A DNA stretch of 64,000 bases from an uncultured Bacteroidales bacterium (GTDB taxonomy: Bacteria; Bacteroidota; Bacteroidia; Bacteroidales; UBA932): positions 1,004 to 65,003 of the forward strand of contig CAJOCS010000001.1 in assembly GCA_905233655.1 (NCBI GenBank), read 5' to 3'. Numbering within the stretch: position 1 is the first letter of the stretch; every line of letters starts with the position of its first letter. A program made the position numbers and the translations under genes. The notes below the pieces were generated by a model. The model searched no databases. It was not told where the DNA came from and saw only the letters and a list, made by a program, of their open reading frames with translations. This document shows, in pieces, positions 17,056 through 25,003 of the stretch.

Positions 17056-18637
17056 CGCATCGCTGTTTTTCTCCTGTGGGCAGAAACTGCCCGTCGTAAC
17101 CTGGACCGAAGGTGAGCCCGACGGCGGCAACACCGTGCATTGTTTCACTATAAGTCCCGCCTCGGCCCTCGGCGAAGACTGGGAAATATGGTTCTCCCAG
17201 ATTACCGGAAACACCGACGCCCTGGAAGGTTCCGGCGCTCTTATCGAGCAGGTCCAGGGCAACGCCTACCGTATTTATCCCAATCCGGAAGCCACACCTG
17301 GCGACACCGTAAAGATTCTCTACCGCAGCATTCCCCTGAAGCGCAACTGCTGGGCCCCTGAAGGCTTCGTACTCCGCAATTCCAAGGGACAGTATCCCCT
17401 CGAGGCCAGGTACAATTTCCTGGTCACGGAAGAGCAGCTTCCGGAAAAAACCTGGCGCAAGCCCGATTTCAGCACCCCGGGGCATCCGCTCGCCTACCGT
17501 GGATACATGCTGGACGTATCCCGCAATTTCACGCCGAAGGATGAGGTGATTCGCCTGCTCGACACCCTCGCCGCCTACCGCGTGAACTATTTCCAGTTTC
17601 ATTTCGCCGACGACGAAGGCTGGCGGCTGGAAGTGGAAGGCATCCCCGAGCTCACCTCCGTGGGCGCATTCCACGCCCTTCCCACCATGGGCCCGGACGG
17701 CAAGTGGCAGGAACTCACGGCCCTGCAGCCCTCATACGACGGCTGCGCCGACCGCAACGACACCCGCTCCCTCGCAAACGGATACTACACTAAGGCCGAG
17801 TTCATAGAGATTATCCAGCACGCCAAGGAGCTCGGAATCACGGTGATTCCGGAAATTGACACTCCCGGCCATTCCAGGGCCGCCATCATTTCCATGGAGG
17901 CCTACTGCCGCCGCACCGGAGACGACTCGATGCGGCTTCGCATAGACGACGACCCTTCGGTCTACGTAACGGCCCAGGGCTACAACGACAACATTCTCCC
18001 CGTGGACAGGGAATCCGTCTATACCTTCCTCTACAGGGTTTGGGACTACGTAATCGATATCTACCGCGAGGCCGACGTCCCGCTTCCGGTAATCCATATC
18101 GGCGGAGATGAAGTGCCCCGCGGCGTATGGGCATGGAGCGACAATCCCACAGCAATGCGCAGCTACTACATCGGCCGCATGGCCGACTATGCCGCGAGCC
18201 GCGGCGTAAAGATTGCCGGCTGGCAGGAAATCGTCCAGGGACTTGACGAAGAGTCGTTCGCAAAGCTGAAGGAGGTCCTTTTCGGCATCAACTGCTGGAA
18301 GAGAGTCTCCACCGAAATGATTGCCGACATGCGCGAGCGCGGAATTCCAATCATCATTTCCGACGCGAAATATACCTATGCCGACCAGGCCTACTCCTCC
18401 GCAAAAACCGAACTGGGCCACTCCTGGGCCGGATACATCAGTCCGGAACTCACCTACGAGTACACCCCCGACCTCGGCGAAGGCGTCCTTGGCATCCAGG
18501 TACAGTTCTTTGCCGAGACGCTGCGCAACACCTCTGAAATCTACTACCACACCTTCCCGAAAATGCTCGGAATCTTCGACCTTGCCTGGAACGGGCGCTA
18601 CTACTATTACGACACCGACGGCAACCAGCGCGACTGA
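17021..18637 (+). CDS. GH20 beta-N-acetylhexosaminidase lipoprotein
   Basis: 538 residues. Lipobox in MNWVRLIALSVSASLFFSC. A GH20b-type N-terminal domain (to about 150) is followed by the GH20 barrel: YRGYMLDVSRNFTPKDEV, FHFADDEGWRLEVEGIPELT, ITVIPEIDTPGHSRAA and the catalytic pair D363-E364 in HIGGDEVP. The family uses substrate-assisted catalysis to release terminal beta-GlcNAc/GalNAc. The lipid anchor suggests periplasmic or surface action within the same locus. It overlaps the propeller gene by 35 bp and is followed 2 bp later by an unrelated housekeeping gene. Confidence 0.93.
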   Translation: MNWVRLIALSVSASLFFSCGQKLPVVTWTEGEPDGGNTVHCFTISPASALGEDWEIWFSQITGNTDALEGSGALIEQVQGNAYRIYPNPEATPGDTVKILYRSIPLKRNCWAPEGFVLRNSKGQYPLEARYNFLVTEEQLPEKTWRKPDFSTPGHPLAYRGYMLDVSRNFTPKDEVIRLLDTLAAYRVNYFQFHFADDEGWRLEVEGIPELTSVGAFHALPTMGPDGKWQELTALQPSYDGCADRNDTRSLANGYYTKAEFIEIIQHAKELGITVIPEIDTPGHSRAAIISMEAYCRRTGDDSMRLRIDDDPSVYVTAQGYNDNILPVDRESVYTFLYRVWDYVIDIYREADVPLPVIHIGGDEVPRGVWAWSDNPTAMRSYYIGRMADYAASRGVKIAGWQEIVQGLDEESFAKLKEVLFGINCWKRVSTEMIADMRERGIPIIISDAKYTYADQAYSSAKTELGHSWAGYISPELTYEYTPDLGEGVLGIQVQFFAETLRNTSEIYYHTFPKMLGIFDLAWNGRYYYYDTDGNQRD

Positions 18638-18639
18638 GC

Positions 18640-19389
18640 ATGGACAAGAGCGTAGCAAGCATTCTCAGAGACTATGCCCGCAAGTATGAAACGGCGGATT
18701 TCCTGCAGGGAGATCCGTCGTGGTTTATGCATCGGGTGAGCGGCAGCGCGAACCGGGAAATGATGGCCTTCATGGCCGCCGGGCTCAGCTATGGCAGCCG
18801 CGCCCAGTTCCTTCCGCGCATCCAGTGGCTGCTGGACAGCGCTGAAGGAGAGCCGGACGCCTGGGTGCGTGAAGGAGCATTCTGCTCCTGCCTGAGCCCC
18901 TCCGACAGAAGCTGCTACTACCGCCTCTACACAAAGGCCGACATGTATGCCTTCCTGGAGCGCTGCCGGAAGATTCTCAATGAATACGGCTCTCTCGGAG
19001 AATATGTTGAAACCTCTTCCGGAGACGCCCTCGGGGCGGTGAAAGCCCTGTGCTCGGCCTTCGGAGACACGGCGGTGGTGCCGAAGGATGCGACGTCGGC
19101 CTGCAAGAGATTATGCATGTTCCTGAGGTGGATGGTGCGCGACGGCTCGCCAGTGGACCTGGGGCTGTGGAGCGGCTTTCTCAACAAGCGCAGCCTGATT
19201 ATGCCCCTGGATACCCATGTGCTCACCGAGGCGGGCCGGCTCGGCCTCGTAAAGAGCAGGAATGCGTCCATGAACGCCGCCCTCGGGCTCACCCGGGCAA
19301 TGGCGGAAATATTCCCCGACGACCCGCTGAAAGGAGATTTCGCCCTCTTCGGATATGGAGTTAACCAAAATTTGACTATCTTCGCATAA
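18640..19389 (+). CDS. TIGR02757 (DUF2400) family protein
   Basis: 249 residues, typical for this family of conserved Bacteroidota proteins of unknown function. Recognisable stretches include [13 protein letters not shown] near the N terminus, [13 protein letters not shown], the strongly conserved [18 protein letters not shown], and [10 protein letters not shown] at the end. The pattern hints at a helix-hairpin-helix DNA-glycosylase-like fold, but the biochemical role is not established. It starts 2 bp after the GH20 gene and ends 16 bp before upp. Confidence 0.9.
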   Translation: MDKSVASILRDYARKYETADFLQGDPSWFMHRVSGSANREMMAFMAAGLSYGSRAQFLPRIQWLLDSAEGEPDAWVREGAFCSCLSPSDRSCYYRLYTKADMYAFLERCRKILNEYGSLGEYVETSSGDALGAVKALCSAFGDTAVVPKDATSACKRLCMFLRWMVRDGSPVDLGLWSGFLNKRSLIMPLDTHVLTEAGRLGLVKSRNASMNAALGLTRAMAEIFPDDPLKGDFALFGYGVNQNLTIFA

Positions 19390-19405
19390 CAAAACACACA
19401 ATTAT

Positions 19406-20035
19406 ATGAGTCAGCTTCACGTAATAGATCACCCCATGATTCAGCACAAGCTCACAATCATGAGGAAAAAGGAAACGGGTTCCAAGGACTTCCGCGTACT
19501 GCTTAAGGAAATCTCCCTTCTGATGGGCTATGAAGTCACCCGCGACCTCCCGCTTGAAGACATCGAGATAGAAACTCCAATCTGCCCCATGACCGCCAAA
19601 GAGGTGTCTGGCCGCAAAATGGCCATCGTGCCCATCCTGAGGGCCGGTCTCGGCATGGTGGACGGCCTCCAGAGCCTGGTGCCGGTGGCGAAGGTAGGCC
19701 ACATCGGCCTTTACAGGAACGAGGAGACTCACAAGCCCGTGGTCTATTACTGCAAGCTTCCCGAAGACATCGACCGCCGTCTGGTAATTGTCACGGATCC
19801 CATGCTCGCAACCGGCGGAAGCGCCTGCGACGCAATTGCCATGCTTAAGGAGAGAAACTGCAGGAACATCCGTCTGATGTGCCTCGTGGCTGTTCCCGAG
19901 GGTATCGAGAGGGTTCAGAGGGAGCACCCCGACGTGGACATCTACGTTGCCGCGGTGGACGACCATCTTAACGAAAACGCCTACATCGTCCCTGGCCTCG
20001 GAGACGCCGGCGACCGCATTTTCGGCACCAAGTAA
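19406..20035 (+). CDS. upp: Uracil phosphoribosyltransferase
   Basis: 209 residues, the usual length. It converts uracil and PRPP to UMP in pyrimidine salvage. Visible motifs: N-terminal [30 protein letters not shown], the PRPP-binding loop [14 protein letters not shown] and the uracil-binding end [19 protein letters not shown] weak -7-like TATCTTCG at 19377-19384 lies 21 nt upstream. Convergent with the radical SAM gene, with 6 bp between stops and no obvious terminator. Confidence 0.97.
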   Translation: MSQLHVIDHPMIQHKLTIMRKKETGSKDFRVLLKEISLLMGYEVTRDLPLEDIEIETPICPMTAKEVSGRKMAIVPILRAGLGMVDGLQSLVPVAKVGHIGLYRNEETHKPVVYYCKLPEDIDRRLVIVTDPMLATGGSACDAIAMLKERNCRNIRLMCLVAVPEGIERVQREHPDVDIYVAAVDDHLNENAYIVPGLGDAGDRIFGTK

Positions 20036-20041
20036 TCCGCT

Positions 20042-21091
20042 TTAAAGAATTTTGGAATAATGGCACTGGAGCAGCTGAGGAGGCTGCCCGTGCCAGTTGT
20101 GCATTCCGTTGCCAAGGCAGTTCTTCCATTCCCTGCAGCCCTCGCACTCTCCGGTGCGGGCCCAGCTGCGGTCCCGGAAGGGCTGGAAACGGGTGTCCCA
20201 GACCTCGAAGAAATTGTCCTTGTAGATACTGCCCTGGGAGAATGCATCCCGGTCGATATTCGGGCAGGCGCAGATGCGTCCGTCTATCAGAACGGATGCG
20301 ATGTTCACTCCCGCGCGGCAGAAATACCGTATGTCACGGACTGCTTCTTCATAACGGCCCAGATAGCCCTCGCAGCTGAAAGTGACCTTCATGGGGCCTC
20401 CTTCCTCCCGCTTTTCGCGGATAAATTCCATAAGGGAGGTGAACTGGGCGTTGTCCAGATGCATGTCCGGGTCGGAGGCCGCCCTGCCTATGGGAATGAT
20501 GGTGAAAAGCCTCCACTGCTTCACTCCCTGGCCGCGCAGGACCTCGTAAAGTTCCTGAAGCTCCCCTATATTGCGTTTGTTTACGCAGGTCACAACGTCG
20601 GAATTCAGCCTCGGCTCCGCGGCAATGAGGCCGATGGCTTTCAGCGCCCGGGCGTAGCTGCCGGGCCTTCCGCGCATCCAGTCGTGCGATGCCTCAAGGC
20701 CGTCGAGGCTTACCGTTATGGCGCCCATTCCGGCCCCCACGAGCTTTGCGTGCATGGCTTCGTCGTAGAACCAGCCGTTTGAAACCATTCCCCATCCGAT
20801 TCTCCGGCGGCGGAGTTCCGCGCCGACGGTGGCGATGTCCGGCCTCAGCAAAGGCTCTCCGCCGGTGAGCACCACGCAGAGGTCCTTCGCCCTCTCCTTC
20901 TCCGGAATGGTGTCAATCGCTGCGAGGAAATCCTCGAGGGGCATATCCTTTTCGCGGCAGAGCTGCGAGCAGTCGCTTCCGCAGTGGCGGCAGTGAAGGT
21001 TGCAGCGGGTGGTGCACTCCCAGAAAAGATAACTGAGTTCATGCACTTTTATCTCATTGTCTCGGAAAAGTCTGAAGAAAAACGGATTCAC
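20042..21091 (-). CDS. Radical SAM enzyme of the rSAM/lipoprotein system
   Basis: 349 residues. Starts with MNPFFFRLFRDNEIKVHEL; the radical SAM cluster is C30-x3-C34-x2-C37 in CTTRCNLHCRHCG. LTGGEPLLRPD and ITVSLDGLEASHDWMRG follow. The C terminus has SPASM-like cysteines (FCRAG, RICACPNI, GECEGCREWKNCLGN). The pattern matches TIGR04133 (rSAM/lipoprotein system) as I know it. Start is GTG at 21091, 17 nt after a TATATTTG -7 element. It is divergent from a 71-residue lipoprotein gene, the expected partner; the reaction is unknown. It probably modifies or assists that lipoprotein (inference). Confidence 0.88.
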   Translation of the reverse strand: MNPFFFRLFRDNEIKVHELSYLFWECTTRCNLHCRHCGSDCSQLCREKDMPLEDFLAAIDTIPEKERAKDLCVVLTGGEPLLRPDIATVGAELRRRRIGWGMVSNGWFYDEAMHAKLVGAGMGAITVSLDGLEASHDWMRGRPGSYARALKAIGLIAAEPRLNSDVVTCVNKRNIGELQELYEVLRGQGVKQWRLFTIIPIGRAASDPDMHLDNAQFTSLMEFIREKREEGGPMKVTFSCEGYLGRYEEAVRDIRYFCRAGVNIASVLIDGRICACPNIDRDAFSQGSIYKDNFFEVWDTRFQPFRDRSWARTGECEGCREWKNCLGNGMHNWHGQPPQLLQCHYSKIL

Positions 21092-21104
21092 TACGGTATG
21101 TTTT

Positions 21105-21135
21105 TTTGCAAATATAATGATAATTGCTATTTTTG
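21105..21135 (+). promoter_or_regulatory. Promoter TTTG-N19-TATTTTTG of the small lipoprotein gene
   Basis: -33 TTTG at 21105-21108 and -7 TATTTTTG at 21128-21135 are separated by exactly 19 bp, matching the Bacteroidota consensus. The -7 ends 5 nt before ATG 21141, implying a leaderless mRNA. Confidence 0.7.
21109..21116 (-). promoter_or_regulatory. Bacteroidota -7 element (TATATTTG) for the radical SAM gene
   Basis: Minus-strand TATATTTG, 17 nt before GTG 21091. It overlaps the divergent lipoprotein promoter, so the pair is likely expressed together or in competition. Confidence 0.55.
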
Positions 21136-21140
21136 CAATT

Positions 21141-21356
21141 ATGAAATGGCTTCACAACTTCCTTAAAGGAGCCTCCCTCACAGGGGCGCTCTTTGTGTTC
21201 CAGGCCTGCTACGGCATGCCTCAGCCTCCCGAGTTCGAAGACGCGGAAGAGGCGCCTGTAACTGCCTCGGCAGAGACGAAGGCCGGAGACGAAGGTGAGG
21301 ACATTGTTCCTCTCGGCGAAGCGGAAAATGCCACCGATGTCTCCGAAGTGGAGTAA
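21141..21356 (+). CDS. Small lipoprotein of the rSAM/lipoprotein system
   Basis: 71 residues: MKWLHNFLKGASLTGALFVF then QAC, a lipobox with Cys at 23, directly followed by YGMPQPP, and then a strongly acidic tail (FEDAEEAPV, DEGEDIVPLGEAENATDV). A longer reading from 21057 is possible but the promoter and lipobox fix the start at 21141. It is divergent from the radical SAM gene, and lipoproteins with a Cys-Tyr-Gly-x-Pro start are the usual neighbour of that enzyme family. Likely the substrate or partner; the modified residue is unknown. A terminator follows within 4 bp. Confidence 0.78.
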   Translation: MKWLHNFLKGASLTGALFVFQACYGMPQPPEFEDAEEAPVTASAETKAGDEGEDIVPLGEAENATDVSEVE

Positions 21357-21359
21357 TCT

Positions 21360-21390
21360 AAGGCCCGACCGTTAAACGTTGGGCCTTTGT
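21360..21390 (+). terminator. Rho-independent terminator after the small lipoprotein gene
   Basis: 10-bp stem AAGGCCCGAC (21360-21369) with GTTGGGCCTT (21378-21387), one G-U pair, 8-nt loop, followed by a T-rich run (TTTGTTTT). Confidence 0.85.
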
Positions 21391-21406
21391 TTTAACTGCG
21401 TTTGTT

Positions 21407-22657
21407 ATGAAAAAGACTTTTATGCTGAGCCTTGCGGCGGCTGTTGCAATCGGCTGCTGCTCTCCGAAGCTTGAAACGCCCACGGGGCAGTCGGTACCGG
21501 ACCTGGGATGGCTTATGACCGGAGCGGGACCTTATACTTTACGCACACACGTGGACGCGGCGCCGGGGCCGGCTACGCTTCAGCTCGTAACCGACCTGTC
21601 CCTTATGGCCAGCGAAGCGGACGTGGTATTCTCGGCCGACGTCGAGGTGGCTCAGGACAGCACGCTGGAAGTATCTCTTGGGCAGCTGGAGCCCGGATTC
21701 TATGAGGTGAGGCTGCGCGATTCGGTGCGATGGAATATCGGCATACGGCCGGACGCCGTTGTGAGCGCTCCGGATTTCGGCCCTGACGACGATGCCTTCA
21801 GCGGCTTCTGGCAGCAGACGCTCGCACAGCTCTCCGAAGTGCCTCTGGAGCCCGAATACACCCTGATGCCGGAATATTCTAACGACAGCAGGACCTGCTA
21901 CGAGGTGCGCTACAAATCCTTCGGCGGAGAAATTGCCGGAGGAATACTCTCGGTGCCGGTTGCGGAGGGAAAATATCCCGTTTACATCCAGTATATGGGC
22001 TACGGAGCCTATCCCTTCTACTTCGACCCGGATGCAAATCCGGACAGGATCGATTTCCTTGTGAGCGTACGCGGGCAGGGCATTTTCAGGGAGGCGAAAG
22101 AGCGCTGGATAGACCGTGGGCTCGACTCCAGGGAGAATTTCTACTACCGCGGGGCGTTCTGCGACGTCAAGAGGGCCGTGGATTTCGCCGCTTCGCTCGA
22201 TAAGGCCGACACCACCAACATGGTGGCTTTCGGCGAGAGCCAGGGCGGTGCATTCACATTCATAGCCGCAGCGCTTGACAGCCGCATAAAGGCAATAGCC
22301 CCCGCCGTTCCTTTCCTCGGCGACTATTCCGACTACTGCCGTATTGTCTGGTGGCCCGTGCACGAAGTATTCGAAGCGGCCGACGCCGAGGGAATCTCCC
22401 GCGACGCCGTTCTGGACATGCTCCGCTGGTTCGACGTGCGCAATTTCGCCCCCATGATTAACTGCCCGGTATATATGGCATTCGGCCTTCAGGACCCCAC
22501 CTGCCCTCCCCATACCAACTTCGCAATCTATAACAATCTGGGCAGCACGGAGAAAAAATTCCTCTGCGTGCCCACCTGCGGCCATGCCATGTGGCTTGAA
22601 CCGTACTGGAGCGGGGAAAGGGACGAATTTCTTGCCTCCCAGCTGGAAACGAAATAG
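21407..22657 (+). CDS. CE7-type acetyl xylan esterase (AXE1 family) lipoprotein
   Basis: 416 residues. Lipobox region AAAVAIGCCSPK. An N-terminal beta domain (to about 115) precedes an alpha/beta hydrolase of the AXE1/CE7 family: IQYMGYGAYPF, VSVRGQGIF, nucleophile S278 in GESQGG, D363 in GLQDPTCPP and H392 in CGHAMW. It removes acetyl groups from hemicellulose or its oligosaccharides. It stands alone between a terminator and the AraC gene, just upstream of the hemicellulose locus, so it probably works with it. I found no clear promoter. Confidence 0.88.
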   Translation: MKKTFMLSLAAAVAIGCCSPKLETPTGQSVPDLGWLMTGAGPYTLRTHVDAAPGPATLQLVTDLSLMASEADVVFSADVEVAQDSTLEVSLGQLEPGFYEVRLRDSVRWNIGIRPDAVVSAPDFGPDDDAFSGFWQQTLAQLSEVPLEPEYTLMPEYSNDSRTCYEVRYKSFGGEIAGGILSVPVAEGKYPVYIQYMGYGAYPFYFDPDANPDRIDFLVSVRGQGIFREAKERWIDRGLDSRENFYYRGAFCDVKRAVDFAASLDKADTTNMVAFGESQGGAFTFIAAALDSRIKAIAPAVPFLGDYSDYCRIVWWPVHEVFEAADAEGISRDAVLDMLRWFDVRNFAPMINCPVYMAFGLQDPTCPPHTNFAIYNNLGSTEKKFLCVPTCGHAMWLEPYWSGERDEFLASQLETK

Positions 22658-22721
22658 GGCGAAACATGTATAAAAAGTACAGGTTTTTGCAATAATAGTA
22701 TAATTCTTTGCAAATATTGCC

Positions 22722-22729
22722 TATCTTTG
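22722..22729 (+). promoter_or_regulatory. Bacteroidota -7 element (TATCTTTG) before the AraC gene
   Basis: TATCTTTG ends 4 nt before ATG 22734, so the mRNA is probably leaderless. The upstream region has three direct TTTGCAA repeats (22686-22692, 22707-22713, 22726-22732; the last overlaps the -7 element), possible operator sites. No -33 TTTG at the standard distance. Confidence 0.6.
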
Positions 22730-22733
22730 CAAT

Positions 22734-23612
22734 ATGAAGAACGTATTGCAGGAGATTACCCCGCTTTCCCAGAAGGACTGCTTCTATATAGCCGAACGCC
22801 ACAAGAGCGAATTCCTTTTCCCGCTGCACTCCCACGAGGAATGCGAACTCAACTTCATAGAGCACGGAAAAGGCGTCCGGAGAGTGGTGGGAGACAGTAT
22901 TGAGTATATCGGAGAATACGAACTCACCCTCATTGCAGGTAAGGGCCTTGAGCACGCCTGGGAGCAGGGTGAATGCACCGCCGGCGACGTGCGGGAGATC
23001 ACCATCCAGTTCTCCCCCGCCCTGTTCGAGGGCGAGCTTCTGAGCCGGAACCAGTTCGCCAGCATCCACCATATGCTCCAGAGGGCCGAACACGGCCTTA
23101 ATTTTTCGATGGAGGCAATAATGAAAGTATATTCCATACTCGATATCATTTCCTCCATGCAGGAACGTTTCGAGCAGTTCCTAAGCTTCCTCAGGCTGCT
23201 CTACGTACTGTCCCAGGACCAGCACGCAAGAACCCTGGCGTCCAGTTCGTACGCCAATGTGGAGCACGACGAGGAAAGCCGCCGGGTGAGAAAAGTAAAG
23301 GACTATATAGCAGAGCATTACCACGAGCCCATAAAGCTGGAGCAGCTGTCCGAGCTCACGGGAATGACGCCTTCCGCCCTGAGCCGGTTCTTCCGTCAGC
23401 ACACGGGGCGCACCATAATGGATTACATCATCGACATCAGGCTCGGGAACGCCGCCAGGCTGCTTGTGGACACCACCATCGGCATAGCTGAAATCTGCTA
23501 CGAATGCGGCTTTAACAACCTGAGCAATTTCAACCGTACTTTCAAGGCGAGAAGGGGTTATACCCCCAGGGATTTCCGCGCACTTTTCAAAAAAAGCAGG
23601 GTCCTCGTCTGA
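22734..23612 (+). CDS. AraC-family transcriptional regulator
   Basis: 292 residues. A cupin-like N-terminal sensing domain (FLFPLHSHEECELNFIEHG) is followed by a C-terminal double helix-turn-helix: LEQLSELTGMTPSALSRFFR and ICYECGFNNLSNFNRTFK, ending GYTPRDFRALF. It sits immediately before the GH5_7/SusCD locus on the same strand, so it is probably its regulator; other Bacteroidota mannan loci are also controlled by AraC-type proteins or hybrid two-component systems. The gene is followed by a promoter for the PUL. Confidence 0.92.
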   Translation: MKNVLQEITPLSQKDCFYIAERHKSEFLFPLHSHEECELNFIEHGKGVRRVVGDSIEYIGEYELTLIAGKGLEHAWEQGECTAGDVREITIQFSPALFEGELLSRNQFASIHHMLQRAEHGLNFSMEAIMKVYSILDIISSMQERFEQFLSFLRLLYVLSQDQHARTLASSSYANVEHDEESRRVRKVKDYIAEHYHEPIKLEQLSELTGMTPSALSRFFRQHTGRTIMDYIIDIRLGNAARLLVDTTIGIAEICYECGFNNLSNFNRTFKARRGYTPRDFRALFKKSRVLV

Positions 23613-23650
23613 GCTAAATCAAAAAAGTATCATTTTTTGACAAAAAGCCG

Positions 23651-23682
23651 TTTGTTTGCGCGCGCTTAAAGGTTTAAATTTG
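23651..23682 (+). promoter_or_regulatory. Promoter TTTG-N20-TAAATTTG of the hemicellulose locus
   Basis: -33 TTTG at 23651-23654 and -7 TAAATTTG at 23675-23682 with 20 bp between, a full consensus match. Transcription would start near 23688, about 37 nt before ATG 23725. As later genes are closely spaced, this may drive the whole locus. Confidence 0.75.
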
Positions 23683-23724
23683 CATCGTGTCCCGAAAGAC
23701 ACGGTATTTATGTCGGCCAACATA

Positions 23725-24981
23725 ATGAAAATAACACTCAGAACCGCTGTATGGGCCCTTGTGCTCATCTGCGCCGTCAATTGCACAAAATCTCCGTTCA
23801 CCACCGTGAAGGACGGGCAGTTCTACCGTTACGGAAAGCCCATCACCTTCATAGGAACCAATTTCTGGTACGGACCCATCCTCGCCTCGGAAGGCAGGGG
23901 TGCGGATTTGCAGCGCCTTGAAATGGAGCTGGACACTCTTCACGCCCTTGGAATCGACAACCTCAGGGTGCTGGTGGGCGGCGACGGCCCGGACGGAGTG
24001 TTCTCCCGCGTGGACCCTTCCCTGCAGACAGCCCCCGGCGTCTACAACGACACCCTTCTCCGCGGCCTGGACCGCTTCCTGGTGGAACTCGGGAAGAGAG
24101 ACATGCAGGCGGTCCTGTATGTGAACAATTCCTGGGAATGGAGCGGCGGATACGGCCAGTATCTGGAATGGGCCACCGGCGAAAAGGCCCTCATCCCGCT
24201 CATCGACGGCTACTGGCCCTTCATGCAGCAGATGCGGAAGTTCCAGACATCGGCCCCGGCCCAGGAGCTGTATTTCCAGCACCTGCGCAACATCGTGGGC
24301 CGCACCAACAGCATTACCGGCAAACCCTACCGTGACGACCCTGCCATTTTCGCATGGCAGCTGGGCAACGAGCCGCGCTGCTTCTCGGACGAGGAGGAGA
24401 TACGCGACGGCTTCATCGGCTGGATGACCGAAGCCGCCCGAATTGTCAAGGAACTGGACCCCAATCATCTTCTTTCCACCGGGAACGAGGGCCTGATGGG
24501 CTGTGAGCAGGATTCCACCCTTCTCGAGAGGGTGAACACCATCCCGGGAATAGACTACATGACAATTCATATCTGGCCCTACAACTGGGGCTGGGTGAGT
24601 GCCGGTTCCCTTCGCGAGGACCTCGAAAGCGCCATGCACAACACCGGAGAATACATCCGCTTCCATGCCGCCCTGGGCCGCCGGCTCGGCCTTCCGGTGG
24701 TTGCCGAAGAATTCGGCTTCCCGCGCGACGGCTTCCAGAGCTCCCAGGACAGCTCCACCTCCGCACGCGATACTTACTATGCCTTTGTGTTCGACAAGGT
24801 GGGCTCCGAACTCCAGGGTGCCAATTTCTGGGGCTGGAGCGGCTTTGCCGAACCCCTGCACGAACAGTGGCAGGAAGGCGACCCCTACACCGGAGACCCG
24901 GCCCAGGAGGCCCAGGGCCTCAACGGCGTCTATATCTGGGACACTACCGTGGATATTATCAAAGAATCAATAATCAACTAA
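23725..24981 (+). CDS. GH5 (subfamily 7-like) endo-beta-1,4-mannanase lipoprotein
   Basis: About 418 residues. Start taken at ATG 23725 for a clean signal MKITLRTAVWALVLICAVNC with the Cys as lipid anchor; ATG 23710 is also possible. The barrel has subfamily-7 features: FIGTNFWYGP at the start, acid/base E216 in WQLGNEPRCF and nucleophile E329 in VVAEEFGFPRDG. It hydrolyses internal beta-1,4-mannosidic bonds, probably at the cell surface. First gene after the promoter and 22 bp before susC. Confidence 0.9.
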   Translation: MKITLRTAVWALVLICAVNCTKSPFTTVKDGQFYRYGKPITFIGTNFWYGPILASEGRGADLQRLEMELDTLHALGIDNLRVLVGGDGPDGVFSRVDPSLQTAPGVYNDTLLRGLDRFLVELGKRDMQAVLYVNNSWEWSGGYGQYLEWATGEKALIPLIDGYWPFMQQMRKFQTSAPAQELYFQHLRNIVGRTNSITGKPYRDDPAIFAWQLGNEPRCFSDEEEIRDGFIGWMTEAARIVKELDPNHLLSTGNEGLMGCEQDSTLLERVNTIPGIDYMTIHIWPYNWGWVSAGSLREDLESAMHNTGEYIRFHAALGRRLGLPVVAEEFGFPRDGFQSSQDSSTSARDTYYAFVFDKVGSELQGANFWGWSGFAEPLHEQWQEGDPYTGDPAQEAQGLNGVYIWDTTVDIIKESIIN

Positions 24982-25003
24982 CCATTAACCAAAAACAAGT
25001 AGC

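Noticed and set aside
21386-21404. TTTG...TAACTGCGTTTG before the CE7 gene as a promoter
   Set aside because: The TA and TTTG parts of the -7 element are separated by six bases instead of two, so it does not fit the consensus.
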